A DNA stretch of 64,000 nucleotides from Rhodospirillales bacterium (GCA_022823235.1 JAJDXO010000030.1:186001-250000), one strand, 5' to 3'; counted from the first letter of the stretch, positions 30,190 to 41,678 are shown. The notes: generated from the sequence alone by a model not told the origin. A program made the numbers and translations.

Positions 30190-31309
30190 GTGCGCGCCGA
30201 AATCGAGACCCTCTCCGAGCAGATCAAGCAGTCCCTCGAACTGCTGAGGAGGCGGCTTTGACTATGACGCCGCCGTCAAACGCCTCGCCGAGCTGAACGT
30301 TCTCGCCGAAGACCCCGGCCTGTGGAGCGACCGGGCCCGCGCTCAGACGGTGATGCGCGAGCGCACCCGCCTGGAGGGCGGCATCAGGGCCCTCGACGAG
30401 TTGGAACGGGAACTCGCCGACAATCTGGAGCTGATCGAACTCGGCGAGGCCGAGGACGACGGCGACGTGGTCGACGAGGCGGAATCGGCGCTCAAGGCGC
30501 TGGCGGCCCGGGCCGGGAAAGAGCGGGTCCGCGCCCTGTTGTCGGGGGAGGCCGACGGCAACGATTGCTATCTCGAGGTCCATGCCGGCGCCGGCGGCAC
30601 CGAGGCGCAGGACTGGGCGCAGATGCTGCTGCGCATGTACGCCCGCTGGGCGGAAAGCCGCGGCTACAAGCTCGAATGGCTGGAGGAGAGCGCGGGCGAG
30701 GAAGCCGGCATCAAATCGTCGACGGTGCGGGTTCTGGGCGCCGACGCCTATGGATGGCTGAAGACGGAAAGCGGCGTCCACCGGCTGGTGCGCATCTCGC
30801 CCTATGACGCGAGCGCCCGGCGCCACACCAGTTTCGCGTCCGTCTGGGTGTTTCCGGTGATCGACGACGACATCGAAGTGGAGATCAACGACAAGGACAT
30901 CCGGGTGGACACCTACCGGGCGTCCGGGGCCGGCGGCCAGCACGTCAACAAGACGGATTCCGCCATCCGCATTACCCATATTCCGACGGGCATCGTCGTC
31001 CAGTGCCAGAACGACCGCTCTCAGCACCGCAACCGGGCGGCCGCGTTCGGCATGCTGCGCGCCCGGCTCTACGAGGCGGAATTGCAGAAGCGGGAGGAGG
31101 AGGCCCAGGCCGCGCACGACGCCAAGACCGATATCGGCTGGGGGCACCAGATCCGCTCCTATGTGCTGCAGCCCTACCAGATGGTGAAGGATCTCAGGAC
31201 CGATATGGAGACGTCCAACACCCAGGCCGTGCTGGACGGCGATCTGGACGGGTTCATGGCCGCGGCGCTTGCCGCCCGCATCGAAGCATCAGGCGAGGGG
31301 GGGGACTAG
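30190..31309 (+). CDS. prfB: Peptide chain release factor 2, requires +1 programmed frameshift at CTT TGA C (TGA 30259-30261)
   Basis: GTG 30190 reads [23 protein letters not shown] then TGA; slipping +1 gives [22 protein letters not shown], continuous with the 30350-31309 ORF frame; body has [21 protein letters not shown]. Confidence 0.95.
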
Positions 31310-32121
31310 GCGCCCGCCGCCAGCGGTTCGTAATAGGATTTGGGAAAGCCCGCGCGTTCCCGTGCGGCCTCGGCGAACGGCGGTTTCAGCGCGCCCTTGA
31401 ACCGTGATCTCACCAGCTCCCGGAAGGTGTCCGCCGGATCGAGCCCCCGCTCCGCGCACAAGCGGTCGAACCACTTGACCCCGAACCCCACATGGGTCTC
31501 CTCGTCCCGGGCGATGATTTCCAGAACCCGGACGGACGCCTCGTCGCCGGCCCTGCCGAGCCGCTCGATGGCGTCCGGCGCGGTGTCGAGGCCGCGGGCC
31601 TCCAATACCATGGGCACGATGGCGATACGGGCCAGGATATCGTCGGCGGTTTCGGTCGCCGCCTCCCACAGGCCGTCGTGCGCGGGCAGGTCGCCGTAGG
31701 CCGCGCCCGCGTCGTCCAGGAGGCCGGCGAGGAGGCTGAAATGCCTGGCTTCCTCGTCCGCGACCCGCACCCAGTCGTCGTGGAATTCGCGGGGCAGGGC
31801 CGGGTCGGCGAAGCGGGCAATCAGATCCCAGGCCAGGTCGATGGCGTTCAGCTCGATATGGGCGAGGGCATGGAGAAAGGCGATGCGCTTCGCGGGTCCC
31901 GCGCCGCGTCGCCTGGGCATGTCGCGGGGCATCAGCAACCGGGGCCGCGCCGGACGCGCGGGCCGGTCGGGGGGACGAACCGCGCCGATGCCGGTGATTT
32001 CGCCGTCCCGCCACAGGGCGGCGATGGCGCGGCTGAGGTCCGCCTTGGCGTCCGCGGGCGCGGTTTCAAGCACCGCCACCGCCGCTTCGGTGAGGCTTTC
32101 GAAGGTTCGGCGAGGGCTCAC
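31306..32121 (-). CDS. DUF455 family ferritin-like protein
   Basis: [26 protein letters not shown]...[21 protein letters not shown]...[15 protein letters not shown]; paired His/Glu ferritin-like pattern. Confidence 0.85.
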   Translation of the reverse strand: MSPRRTFESLTEAAVAVLETAPADAKADLSRAIAALWRDGEITGIGAVRPPDRPARPARPRLLMPRDMPRRRGAGPAKRIAFLHALAHIELNAIDLAWDLIARFADPALPREFHDDWVRVADEEARHFSLLAGLLDDAGAAYGDLPAHDGLWEAATETADDILARIAIVPMVLEARGLDTAPDAIERLGRAGDEASVRVLEIIARDEETHVGFGVKWFDRLCAERGLDPADTFRELVRSRFKGALKPPFAEAARERAGFPKSYYEPLAAGA

Positions 32122-35111
32122 GGGGCTTCCTTCCCGGCGGCCTCCGCCGGGGCATCGATCAGCCGGCGGTAAATCTCCCGGACCGTCCCGGCGGTCTCGT
32201 CCATCCGCGCCAGCAGGGCGTCCACCGTCTCCGATCCCGTCGCGCCCGCCAGGATGCGCTCCAGACTGGCCGGCATGCTGTCGGTGATGACGTCATCCAG
32301 GAACCCTTCGATGGTCAGCCGGAACACCCCTTGAACGGCCTGCCACAGACCGAGCGCCTCCCCGAGCGCCCGGTAATCGGCTTCCGGGACCACCTGTTCG
32401 TCGTGCAGATTCTCCAGCGCCCGGCGGGTATTGGCGGCCAGCACGGCGGGGTGCGCGTGACCGTGGCGCAACTGGAGATACTGGATAATGAACTCCACAT
32501 CGACCAGGCCGCCCCGCCGGTGCTTCACTTCCCACGGCACTTCGGCGGCGTGTTCCCCGGCGATCCGCCGGCGCATGGCCGCCACGTCCCGGACCAGACT
32601 TTTCCCGTCGCGCTTTCGGGTGAGGGTTTCGCGGATCACGTCCTCGATCTTCCGGCGGATGGTCCCGGAGCCGCTCAACACCCGCGCCCGGGAGATGGCG
32701 AGGTTTTCCCACGTCCAGGCCGAGTCCATGTGATACTGCCGGAAGGCTTCGAGGCTGGAGGCGATGGGCCCGGCGGTGCCCGACGGCCGGAGCCGCATGT
32801 CCACTTCGTACAATTTGCCTTCGGCGGTGGGCGCGGTGATGGCGGTGATCAGCCGCTGGGCGTAGCGGGCGAAATACGGTCCCGGCGACAATGACCGTTC
32901 GCCGTCCGATCCTTCGCCGCCGGGATCGAAATCATAGACGAACACAAGATCGAGATCGGAGGTCGGGGTCATCTCCCGCCCCCCCAGCTTGCCGAGCGCG
33001 ACAATCGCCAGCTCGCCGCCGGCGATCCGGCCGTGGCTTTTGGCGAACTCCTCTTCGACGGCCGATTGCAGAACCCGCAGCGATACATCGGCGGCCGCCG
33101 CGAGGTCGTCGCCGGCCCGGTCCCAGGTCGTCAGGTTGAGCAGGCATCGCACACCGATCTGAAACTTGCGGTCATTGCTCCACCGCTGGATCGCGTCGAG
33201 GGCGTCCTCGAAATTGTCCAGCGGGCCGACGGCCGCGCGGAGATCCGCTTCGAGCCATGTTTCCTCCGGCAGTTGATCGTGGAAGTCGGCTTCCAGGACG
33301 CTTTCAAGCAGGGCCGGGTGACGGCCCAAGTGACCGGCGAGCCGGGGCGCCGTTCCGGTGATCTCGCCGATCAAATCGATCAGGGTCGGATTGGCCCACA
33401 GCATGGAAAACAATTGGATGCCCGCCGGCAGGCCGCGCAGAATGTCGTCGAATCCGGCGAACGCCGTATCCGGATCCGGGGTCTTGCCGAACGAGGTAAG
33501 AAGCAGGGGGACCAGTTCGGTCAGAATCTGGCGCGCGCGTTCGCTGCGGGTCGCCCGGTAGCGCGCATGGTGCCAGGCCCGGATGGAGGCCGCGACCCGG
33601 CCGGGGTCGGTGTAGCCCAGCGATTTCAGGGTCTCCATGGTATCCGGGTCGTCCTCGGTTCCCGTGAAAATCAAGTTGCCGCTCACCTCGGCATCGACGG
33701 AAAGGGCCGGTTCGTCTTCGAACAGCTCGGCATAGCGGCTTTCAACCGTCCGCAGAATTCTCAGCAGCTCGGACTTGAACGCGCCGATATTCCCGAACCC
33801 CATGAAGGTGGCGATCTCGGCGATGCCTTCATCGTCGTCCGGCAAATCATGGGTCTGGCGGTCCTCGACCATCTGCAGGCGATGCTCCAGCCGGCGAAGG
33901 AATACATACGCCTCGGTCAACTCCTCCGCGACGCCGGCTTCAACCTGACCCGCGGCGACCAAACCCTGCAGCGCGCCGAGGGTGGTCGGCGTCCGCAGGC
34001 TCGGGTCGCGCCCGCCCCAGATCAGTTGCTGGGTCTGGACGAAAAACTCGATCTCGCGGATGCCGCCGCGTCCCAGCTTCACGTTGTGGCCCGGCACCTT
34101 GATTGTCGCGCCCCCCCGGTGGGCATTGATCTGGCGTTTGATGGAATGAATATCCTGGATGGCGGCGAAATCCAGGTTGCGCCGCCAGATGAACGGCTGA
34201 AGGTGATGGAGGAACCGGCCGCCCGGTTCTTTGTCGCCGGCAACCTGGCGCGCCTTGATCATGGCCGCCCGCTCCCAGTTCTGGCCGACGCTCTCGTAAT
34301 AGGTCTCGGCGGCGGTCACCGATATGGCGGTCGGGGTGGAGCCCGGGTCCGGCCGCAGGCGCAGATCGGCGCGGAACACGTATCCGTCCCTGGTCGGCTC
34401 GGACAGCATCCTCACCAGATCGCGGCTCAAGCGGACGAAGAACCGCTGGAGCTCGTCCGGCCTGTCGGTCTCGATCACCGCCGGGTCGTACAAGACGATC
34501 AGGTCGACGTCGCTCGAATAGTTCAGCTCGTTGGCGCCGAGCTTGCCCACGCCGAGGACGATCAGCCCGGACCCGGGTTCCGGATCGGACGGTTCCAGGC
34601 CGTTTAGAATGTCGGCGCCCGGCGCATGGATCAGCAGGTACCTACAGGCCGCCGATACGGCCCTGTCGGCGAATTCGCTGAGGACGCGGGTGACGCGTTC
34701 GAGCGGCCACTCGCCCGAAATGTCCGCGACCGCCGTCAGCAACGCGATGCGCCGCTTGGCCTTGCGAAGCGCCGCCATGAGGTCGGCCTCGGTCGTCCCG
34801 GCGGGGAAGCGGGGCGGCAGCGCTCCCGCCTGCCCGAGCATGGCGTCCGGCCCCCGGGTCATCAGTTCGGTGAAAAACACCGGTTCGGCGGCGGCCGAAC
34901 GGGCGAGGAAGGTGCTATTGCCGAACAGCGCGGCCATCGCCTCGCCGACGCGCGTGTCCTCCAACACCGCGGCGCACGCGGCGGGCGCCTCGTCGGCGTC
35001 CAGAAGCCGCCGCAGCGAGTCATTCAAGTGGTCAATGCCGAGCGTCACCCGATCCGGATCGGCGGGAGCCGGAAAAACCGCTTCTTGTGACCAAATTGTC
35101 AATTGTTGCAT
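32118..35111 (-). CDS. glnE: Bifunctional glutamine synthetase adenylyltransferase/deadenylyltransferase
   Basis: Two nucleotidyltransferase modules: LGVGKLGANELNYSSDVDLIVLYD and VALGKLGGREMTPTSDLDLVFVYD; GRGGIREIEFFVQTQQLIWG. Alternative start 35138. Confidence 0.93.
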   Translation of the reverse strand: MQQLTIWSQEAVFPAPADPDRVTLGIDHLNDSLRRLLDADEAPAACAAVLEDTRVGEAMAALFGNSTFLARSAAAEPVFFTELMTRGPDAMLGQAGALPPRFPAGTTEADLMAALRKAKRRIALLTAVADISGEWPLERVTRVLSEFADRAVSAACRYLLIHAPGADILNGLEPSDPEPGSGLIVLGVGKLGANELNYSSDVDLIVLYDPAVIETDRPDELQRFFVRLSRDLVRMLSEPTRDGYVFRADLRLRPDPGSTPTAISVTAAETYYESVGQNWERAAMIKARQVAGDKEPGGRFLHHLQPFIWRRNLDFAAIQDIHSIKRQINAHRGGATIKVPGHNVKLGRGGIREIEFFVQTQQLIWGGRDPSLRTPTTLGALQGLVAAGQVEAGVAEELTEAYVFLRRLEHRLQMVEDRQTHDLPDDDEGIAEIATFMGFGNIGAFKSELLRILRTVESRYAELFEDEPALSVDAEVSGNLIFTGTEDDPDTMETLKSLGYTDPGRVAASIRAWHHARYRATRSERARQILTELVPLLLTSFGKTPDPDTAFAGFDDILRGLPAGIQLFSMLWANPTLIDLIGEITGTAPRLAGHLGRHPALLESVLEADFHDQLPEETWLEADLRAAVGPLDNFEDALDAIQRWSNDRKFQIGVRCLLNLTTWDRAGDDLAAAADVSLRVLQSAVEEEFAKSHGRIAGGELAIVALGKLGGREMTPTSDLDLVFVYDFDPGGEGSDGERSLSPGPYFARYAQRLITAITAPTAEGKLYEVDMRLRPSGTAGPIASSLEAFRQYHMDSAWTWENLAISRARVLSGSGTIRRKIEDVIRETLTRKRDGKSLVRDVAAMRRRIAGEHAAEVPWEVKHRRGGLVDVEFIIQYLQLRHGHAHPAVLAANTRRALENLHDEQVVPEADYRALGEALGLWQAVQGVFRLTIEGFLDDVITDSMPASLERILAGATGSETVDALLARMDETAGTVREIYRRLIDAPAEAAGKEAP

Positions 35112-35188
35112 TTCAAAATGCCCGGAATTGCCGCACACTGCTGTAACTGAATCTTGTGGTCAAGCCGCGTTAAAGGTATCGAAACGAC

Positions 35189-38100
35189 GTGATTATTCAC
35201 ACCTTTCGCGGATTTATGCAGCTGATCGGCGTGCTCGCCGTCGGCTTGGCGATCATCTTCGGTTTACTGGCTTGGCGGCTGTCGGCCGGACCCATTTCGC
35301 TCGCCTTCTTCTCGCCCTATTTCGAAGCCGCGCTGAAGTCTGACGACGGTGCGTTCGCGGTCAAACTCGATGACACCGTCCTGACCTGGTCGGGCGAGAC
35401 CGGCACGCTTGAAATCCGTATCCGGGGGGCAAAGGCCATCGGGGAATCCGGCGCGGTCATAGCCGAGATACCGGATCTCAGCGTCACGCTGAGCGGTGGG
35501 GCCCTGTTGCAGGGGAAACTCGCCCCTCGGTCCATCTCGATCCGCAACCCGGCCCTCAATCTGACACGGCAAGTCCACGGCGGGATTGAACTCGACCTGC
35601 CGGAGGCGAAGGGCGCGAGAGGCGGGGCGGCGGTCGCCGGCATGATCGTACAGCAGTTCCTGGCGCCCGCGGACACGGCGGGGCCGCTCAGTCATCTGCG
35701 GCGGGTGCGAATCATCAATGGTGATCTGACGATCAACGACCGGCTCACCAACACGGTCTGGCGATCCGATACCGCGAATATCGACCTGTCCCGCGAGTTT
35801 GGCACCATCGTCGGCGAGGCGGACCTGGATTTCGATGTCGGGGAAGAGAAGGCCGCCTTCGCCATTGGCGGGACGTTCGACATCAGTGAAGAGAGACTAA
35901 AACTGGATGTCGGGTTCGCCAATCTCAATCCCCGGCTGTTCGCCCGGATTCATCCGCGGCTCGATCTCGGGAGCTTCGTCGATGCGCCGGTGAGCGGCAC
36001 GGTCACCGCGACGGCGCTGGCCGGCGATGAAATTTCCGAAGCCGAGTTCGTGCTCTCCACCGGCGCGGGGCATATTCTGGTGAGCGGCATCGCCGATTTT
36101 GAGCTTCCCATAGAATCCGCCGGCCTGAGAGGACGCTTCGACCAGGCGCGGGCAACCGCCTTGATCGAGGAATTGTCCGTCGAGTTTCCGAAAGAGGGCG
36201 TGATCCGGCTTCCCGACCCGGTAAATCACGGCTTCCCCCTGCGCGGATTGAAACTGACCGGCCGGTACTTCCAGGACTTCGACCGGCTGGATATCGCCAA
36301 GCTGTCCCTGGAGTTGGACGGCCCGACGGCCACCGTAGCCGGTTCCGTTCAGGAAATCGGCGGCGATATCGAGTTCGAGCTTCACGGCGATATCAACGAT
36401 GTGCCCTTCGACCGGCTCACGGAGTTCTGGCCCGCGCACTGGGGCGAGAATCCGCGAAACTGGATTTTCGCCAACATGGCCGGCGGCACGCTCAGCGAAG
36501 CGACGGTTCGCGTGTTCGGTACGTACAATGAAGCCAACGGGTTTTCCGTATCGGCGATCAACGGCGGTATCGCCATCGATGACACTCAGGTGACCTATCT
36601 CGAGGGCCTGCCGCCGGCGGTCGGGGTCAGCGGCCGGGCCAAATACAATGCCAAGCGATTCGACATCACCGTTACCGGCGGCACCTCCAATGGGCTCAGC
36701 GTCCGCGGCGGGACCGTTGTGTTCACCGGCCTCGACGAGTTCGACCAAATCGCCGACATCGATGTCATCGTCGATGGACCGCTGCAAAACGCCCTGTCGC
36801 TGATCGAAATGGAACCGCTGAAATTTGCCTCTGCCGCCGGCGTTGACCCGGCGGCGATGGACGGCGCGACCAGTACACGCCTCAGGCTGCGGTTCCTGAC
36901 CGAGCGCGATCTCACCTTCGACAAGGTCGAGATCGAAGCCAAATCGACCCTCCGGGATGTCCGGGCGGGCGGCCTGTTCTATGGCTTCGACCTGTTGAAT
37001 GGGCAGCTTGATCTGGAGGTTGACCGGGACGGTATGAACCTGACGGGCCGCGTCCAGGTGGCGGGCGCCGACACCCAGGTCGGTTGGCGGATGAACTTCG
37101 CCGGCGACCCCGCCGTGCGCAGCCGTCAGACCATCAAGGCGCGCCTCGACGCGGAGCAGCGCCGGCGGGTCTTTGGTCTTGAGCCAGAGATGTTTGGACA
37201 GATTTTCCTCGAAGGACCGACGGATATCGAAGCCGTGCTGGTGCGAGACCCGGAGGGCATCGGCGAGCTTTCCATCGAGGTGGGATTGAACGCCGTGGAG
37301 CTGGCGATCCCCCGTTTCGGCTGGCGCAAGAAGGCCGGCACCCAAGCCCGGGGCAACATTACCGCCCGCCTCGACGGCGGCACCCTGCTGGATATCCCGT
37401 CCTTTTCCATTGGCGGCGGCGGACTGGAGATCACGGGCTCCGCCGGCATCCGCGACGGCGATGTGCAGCGCGTCACCATCGACCGGCTGGCGTTCGGTGA
37501 GACCGACCTGTCCGGCATCGTTACCCCGGGCGACGATGCATGGGACATGGATGTCCGGGGTCCGAAGCTCGATCTGACCGCATGGCTGGACACCGACGAC
37601 AAGGCCGGCGAGGAACAGGAGCGAACGGCATCGATGACCATTTCGCTCAATGTCGACACGGTCCGGCTCCAGCCGGAACGCACCCTCGCCGATGTCGCCG
37701 GCGCCTTGGTTTTCGATGGCGGGCTGTGGCGCCGGATGGAGCTTCAGGCGGTGCTTGCCGGCGGCGGTTCCCTGAAGCTCGACCTGCGGACCGAGAGCGG
37801 GCGCCGGTCACTGAAAATCCGGTCCGATGACGCGGGCGCGGTGCTGCGGACGTTCGATCTTTATGACGAGGTCGTCGGCGGCAATTTGCTCGTCGAAGGG
37901 ATTTACCAAGATGATGAACCCAAGCAGCCGCTGGCCGGCCGGGCGACGATCCGTGATTTCCGGGTAACCAATACGCCGGTTCTAGCGCGCCTGCTGTCCG
38001 TTGCGTCGCTGACCGGCTTTCTCAAACTGTTGACCGGCGAAGGCCTCGCCTTCACGACGCTGAATGTCCCGTTCGTCGACCGCGACGGCGTCATCGCGGT

Positions 38101-38383
38101 CACCGATGCCCTGGCCATCGGGCCGCTGGGTTTCACGGCGTCCGGCTCCATCGATACCGACGCCTCGACCATGGATCTTTCCGGCACCATTGTGCCGGCC
38201 TACGTCCTCAACAGTGTGCTCGGCCGGCTGCCGATCATCGGGCAGGTGCTCACCGGCGGTGAGGAAGGGGGCGGGGTGGTCGCCGTCGACTATTCGGTTC
38301 GCGGCATGATCGAAGAGCCCGACGTCAAAATCAATCCGCTGTCCGCGTTGACGCCCGGTTTCTTCAGAAAATTTCTTAAGTAA
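35189..38383 (+). CDS. YhdP/DUF3971 and AsmA-like C-terminal domain protein
   Basis: 1064 aa with a single N-terminal TM helix, long beta-rich repeats, C-terminal GSIDTDASTMDLSGTIVPAYVLNSVLGRLPIIGQVLTGGEEGGGVVAVDYSVRG. Confidence 0.82.
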   Translation: MIIHTFRGFMQLIGVLAVGLAIIFGLLAWRLSAGPISLAFFSPYFEAALKSDDGAFAVKLDDTVLTWSGETGTLEIRIRGAKAIGESGAVIAEIPDLSVTLSGGALLQGKLAPRSISIRNPALNLTRQVHGGIELDLPEAKGARGGAAVAGMIVQQFLAPADTAGPLSHLRRVRIINGDLTINDRLTNTVWRSDTANIDLSREFGTIVGEADLDFDVGEEKAAFAIGGTFDISEERLKLDVGFANLNPRLFARIHPRLDLGSFVDAPVSGTVTATALAGDEISEAEFVLSTGAGHILVSGIADFELPIESAGLRGRFDQARATALIEELSVEFPKEGVIRLPDPVNHGFPLRGLKLTGRYFQDFDRLDIAKLSLELDGPTATVAGSVQEIGGDIEFELHGDINDVPFDRLTEFWPAHWGENPRNWIFANMAGGTLSEATVRVFGTYNEANGFSVSAINGGIAIDDTQVTYLEGLPPAVGVSGRAKYNAKRFDITVTGGTSNGLSVRGGTVVFTGLDEFDQIADIDVIVDGPLQNALSLIEMEPLKFASAAGVDPAAMDGATSTRLRLRFLTERDLTFDKVEIEAKSTLRDVRAGGLFYGFDLLNGQLDLEVDRDGMNLTGRVQVAGADTQVGWRMNFAGDPAVRSRQTIKARLDAEQRRRVFGLEPEMFGQIFLEGPTDIEAVLVRDPEGIGELSIEVGLNAVELAIPRFGWRKKAGTQARGNITARLDGGTLLDIPSFSIGGGGLEITGSAGIRDGDVQRVTIDRLAFGETDLSGIVTPGDDAWDMDVRGPKLDLTAWLDTDDKAGEEQERTASMTISLNVDTVRLQPERTLADVAGALVFDGGLWRRMELQAVLAGGGSLKLDLRTESGRRSLKIRSDDAGAVLRTFDLYDEVVGGNLLVEGIYQDDEPKQPLAGRATIRDFRVTNTPVLARLLSVASLTGFLKLLTGEGLAFTTLNVPFVDRDGVIAVTDALAIGPLGFTASGSIDTDASTMDLSGTIVPAYVLNSVLGRLPIIGQVLTGGEEGGGVVAVDYSVRGMIEEPDVKINPLSALTPGFFRKFLK

Positions 38384-38461
38384 TTGGAACGGAAATCCGA
38401 AGCGCCGCCGGCCGGGACGGATGCGCCCAAGGTCGAAGCGAACTGAGCCCGATCGGCTGCT

Positions 38462-39718
38462 TTAGCCGGCCACCAGTTTCACCAAAGCGTGCCGTTTCTT
38501 GCCCGCCGAGAGTTTAAGTGTCCGGCCGGAAAACGCGGAGGCCTCGACGGTCTCCGTTTCGCTCGCCACCGGCCGGCCGTTGATGCGGGCGCCGCCGCCC
38601 TTGATCAGGCGGCGCGCCTCGCCGTTGGAGTTGGCGAGGCCGGCGCGCCTGAACAGCTCGAAGGCCTGAAGACCGCCGCCGAAATCGGCCTCGCTGATCT
38701 CGATACCGGGCAGGCCCTCGTCCGCCGCCCCTTCCTCGAAGGTGCGCCGGGAGGTCTCCTCGGCTTCCCGCGCGGCTTCGGCGCCGTGGCAGAGGGCGGT
38801 GACCTCGGTGGCCAGGATCTTCTTGGCGTCGTTGAGTTCGGCGCCCTCGAGCGCCGCCAGACGGTTCACTTCGTCCATCGGGAGTTCAGTGAACAGACCG
38901 AGGAACCGGCCCACGTCGGCATCTTCGGCGTTGCGCCAGTACTGCCAGAACTCGTAGGCGCTGAACATCTCCGCATCCAGCCAGACGGCGCCGTCCACGG
39001 ACTTGCCCATCTTGGCGCCCGACGAGGTGGTGATCAGCGGCGAGGTCAGCCCGTAGAGCGACAATCCACCGACCCGGCGGCCAAGCTCGATGCCGTTGAC
39101 GATGTTGCCCCACTGGTCCGACCCGCCCATCTGCATCACGCAGTCATGGCGCCTGGCGAGTTCGACGAAGTCATAGGCCTGGAGAATCATGTAGTTGAAT
39201 TCCAGGAAGGTCAGCGGCTGTTCGCGCTCGAGCCGGAGCCTGACGCTATCGAAGGTCAGCATCCGGTTGATGGTGAAGTGCGGGCCGTAATCCCTGAGCA
39301 GGGAAATGTAGTTGAGCTCGTCCAGCCATTCGGCATTGTCGGCCATGATGGCGCCGGTGGGGCCGTCGTCGAAACTCAGATATTTTTCGAAAGCGCGGCG
39401 AATGCCCCGCTTGTTCTCCTCGATCTGCTCGTAGGTGAGGATTCCGCGGCTTTCATCCTTGCCGCTGGGATCGCCGACCTTGGTGGTGCCGCCGCCAAGC
39501 AGCACGATGGGACGATGCCCGGTCTTTTGCAGCAGGCGCAGCATCATGATCTGAACCAGCGAGCCCACATGGAGGCTCGGGGCGGTGCAGTCGAAACCGA
39601 TGTACGCGACCACGGACTTCTCGCCGGCGAACGCATCCAGCCCCGCATCGTCCGTGCACTGATGGACATAGCCCCGCTCGTGGACCGCATTCATGAAATC
39701 TGATTTAAAGGTGGGCAT
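38462..39718 (-). CDS. tyrS: Tyrosyl-tRNA synthetase
   Basis: [23 protein letters not shown] (HIGH-like), [29 protein letters not shown] (KMSKS-like), S4 domain [15 protein letters not shown]. Confidence 0.95.
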   Translation of the reverse strand: MPTFKSDFMNAVHERGYVHQCTDDAGLDAFAGEKSVVAYIGFDCTAPSLHVGSLVQIMMLRLLQKTGHRPIVLLGGGTTKVGDPSGKDESRGILTYEQIEENKRGIRRAFEKYLSFDDGPTGAIMADNAEWLDELNYISLLRDYGPHFTINRMLTFDSVRLRLEREQPLTFLEFNYMILQAYDFVELARRHDCVMQMGGSDQWGNIVNGIELGRRVGGLSLYGLTSPLITTSSGAKMGKSVDGAVWLDAEMFSAYEFWQYWRNAEDADVGRFLGLFTELPMDEVNRLAALEGAELNDAKKILATEVTALCHGAEAAREAEETSRRTFEEGAADEGLPGIEISEADFGGGLQAFELFRRAGLANSNGEARRLIKGGGARINGRPVASETETVEASAFSGRTLKLSAGKKRHALVKLVAG

Positions 39719-39820
39719 GAGATTGATGCCTTGCCGTCTCGCGAATCTTCGCCTTGCCGCCGGAATGGGGCGTCGCTTTAGCACACTCGGGTGCGGCGAA
39801 CAACGGCCCCGGCCGGCGCG

Positions 39821-40948
39821 GTGACGACAATCCGTACCGCACTCGGCCTGATGAGCGGCACGTCGCTGGACGGCATCGACGCGGCCATCATCAAGACCGA
39901 CGGCGTCGGCGTGTTCGAGCGCGGCGCCTCATTGCCCGGAACCTACGATGCCGCGTTCCGCGGCCGTTTGCGGGACTGCCTGCGCCGGACCACGGCCGAT
40001 CCGGCCGTGGAGGAGGAGTTGACCCGCCGCCACGCGGACCAGGTCTCGGCACTGCTCGCGAAGGCCGGCTTGGCGCCGCCGGACATCGACGTCATCGGCT
40101 TTCATGGCCAGACCATCAACCATTTGCCCGAGGCGGCAACCACGCTGCAGCTCGGCGATGGAGAGCGGCTGGCCCGGCTTACCGGCATCGATGTGGTGAA
40201 TGATTTCCGCAGCAACGACATGGCGCACGGCGGACAGGGGGCGCCGTTTGCGCCGCTCTATCACTGGGCGCTCGCCCGCGGCCTCGAAAAACCGCTGGCG
40301 GTGCTCAATCTGGGCGGCGTCGCGAACGTGACCTGGATCGGCGAGGGCGGGCCCGAGGCGCCCGGCACATTGCTTGCCTTCGATACCGGTCCGGCCAATG
40401 CCCTGCTGGATGATTGGGTGGCCGGGCGGCGGGGCGCCGCCATGGATGAGGATGGGCGGCTGGCCGCCTCGGGTACGGTGAATCGGGACGTGCTGGCGGA
40501 ACTGATGGATCACCCCTACTTCGGTCTCGCGCCGCCGAAGTCCCTCGACCGGCTGGATTTTTCGGCCGGGCCCGCCGAACACCTTGACGACGCGGACGGC
40601 GCGGCGACCCTGTTGGCGTTTACCGCCGCCTCGGTGGCCGCCGCCGCGCCGCATCTTCCGGAAACGCCGCGACGATGGCTGGTTACCGGCGGCGGGCGGC
40701 ACAACCCGGTGATCATGGCGGAATTGGCCGATTCCCTGGGTACGGGGATCGAGCCCGTCGAGGCGGTCGGATGGGACGGCAATATGCTGGAGGCGCAGGC
40801 ATTCGCCTATCTGGCGGTCCGGTCGCTGAGGGGCCTGCCGCTCAGCGTCCCCGGCACCACGGGTGTTTCATCTCCGGTGCCGGGCGGGGTCCATCACCGG
40901 GCTCAGGCGTCGGCGTCTTCGGCCGGCTTCAGCGCCTCGTCGAGATAG
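39821..40948 (+). CDS. anmK: Anhydro-N-acetylmuramic acid kinase
   Basis: [69 protein letters not shown] starts at 39791 or 39821. Confidence 0.92.
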   Translation: MTTIRTALGLMSGTSLDGIDAAIIKTDGVGVFERGASLPGTYDAAFRGRLRDCLRRTTADPAVEEELTRRHADQVSALLAKAGLAPPDIDVIGFHGQTINHLPEAATTLQLGDGERLARLTGIDVVNDFRSNDMAHGGQGAPFAPLYHWALARGLEKPLAVLNLGGVANVTWIGEGGPEAPGTLLAFDTGPANALLDDWVAGRRGAAMDEDGRLAASGTVNRDVLAELMDHPYFGLAPPKSLDRLDFSAGPAEHLDDADGAATLLAFTAASVAAAAPHLPETPRRWLVTGGGRHNPVIMAELADSLGTGIEPVEAVGWDGNMLEAQAFAYLAVRSLRGLPLSVPGTTGVSSPVPGGVHHRAQASASSAGFSASSR

Positions 40949-41562
40949 GCGCCGACTTCGCCATCCAGCTTGTCCAGCTTGTCCTGATAGAAATGATCGC
41001 CGCCCTGGATGACGCTGAGCCCGACCGAAATGTTCTTCTGATTGTCGAGTTTGGTCGCCAGCCTGTTTACCGCGTCCAGGGGCACCTGCTCGTCCTTATC
41101 GCCGTGGACGATCAGCCCCGACGAGGGGCAAGGGGCGAGGAACGTGAAGTCCTCGGTGCTGGCCGGCGGCGACACCGAGATGAAGCCTCCGATTTCCGGG
41201 CGCCGCATCATCAACTGCATGGCGATCAGCGCCCCGAAGGAATAGCCGCCGATCCAGCAGAACCGGCTGTTCTGGTTGATCTGCTGCATCCAGTCGAAGG
41301 CGTAGGCCGCGTCGCTCAACTCGCCGATCCCGGCATCGAAGGCGCCCTGCGATTTGCCGACGCCCCTGAAATTGAACCTGAGCACCGAGAACCCCCGGTC
41401 GGCAAACGCGTTGAACACCGTGTAGACGACGCGATTGTTCATGTTGCCGCCGTGGAGGGGGTGCGGATGCAGCACGATCGCGATGGGCGCGTTGGGCGTT
41501 TTACTCTGATGATAGCGGCCTTCGAGGCGGCCGTCGGGACCGTTGAAGATAACTTCGGGCAT
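40903..41562 (-). CDS. Alpha/beta hydrolase
   Basis: LHPHPLHGGNMNNRVVYTVFNAFADRGFSVLRFNFRGVGKSQG...IGGYSFGALIAMQLM; GDKDEQVP; QGGDHFYQ. Overlaps the end of anmK convergently. Confidence 0.87.
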   Translation of the reverse strand: MPEVIFNGPDGRLEGRYHQSKTPNAPIAIVLHPHPLHGGNMNNRVVYTVFNAFADRGFSVLRFNFRGVGKSQGAFDAGIGELSDAAYAFDWMQQINQNSRFCWIGGYSFGALIAMQLMMRRPEIGGFISVSPPASTEDFTFLAPCPSSGLIVHGDKDEQVPLDAVNRLATKLDNQKNISVGLSVIQGGDHFYQDKLDKLDGEVGAYLDEALKPAEDADA

Positions 41563-41678
41563 TGGTATTGACGGGTTCCTGGTAGCGGGACGTGATTGCA
41601 AAAGCAGTTTAAGTGGTTAATTCAGACCCATGATTTTGATCGATTTTCCTAAATTTTTCCCAAAAAAGCGGGCTTTTT

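Noticed and set aside
30190-30349. Premature TGA making prfB look like a pseudogene
   Set aside because: The TGA lies in the canonical CTT TGA C frameshift context with an upstream AGGAGG, so it is regulatory and not a disabling mutation.
33033-34607. 524-aa plus-strand ORF inside glnE
   Set aside because: Antisense to conserved GlnE motifs; repetitive Arg/Gly/Gln composition consistent with mirror coding.
35897-37345. 482-aa minus-strand ORF antisense to the YhdP/AsmA-like gene
   Set aside because: No recognisable domain and covered entirely by a coherent 1064-aa plus-strand protein.
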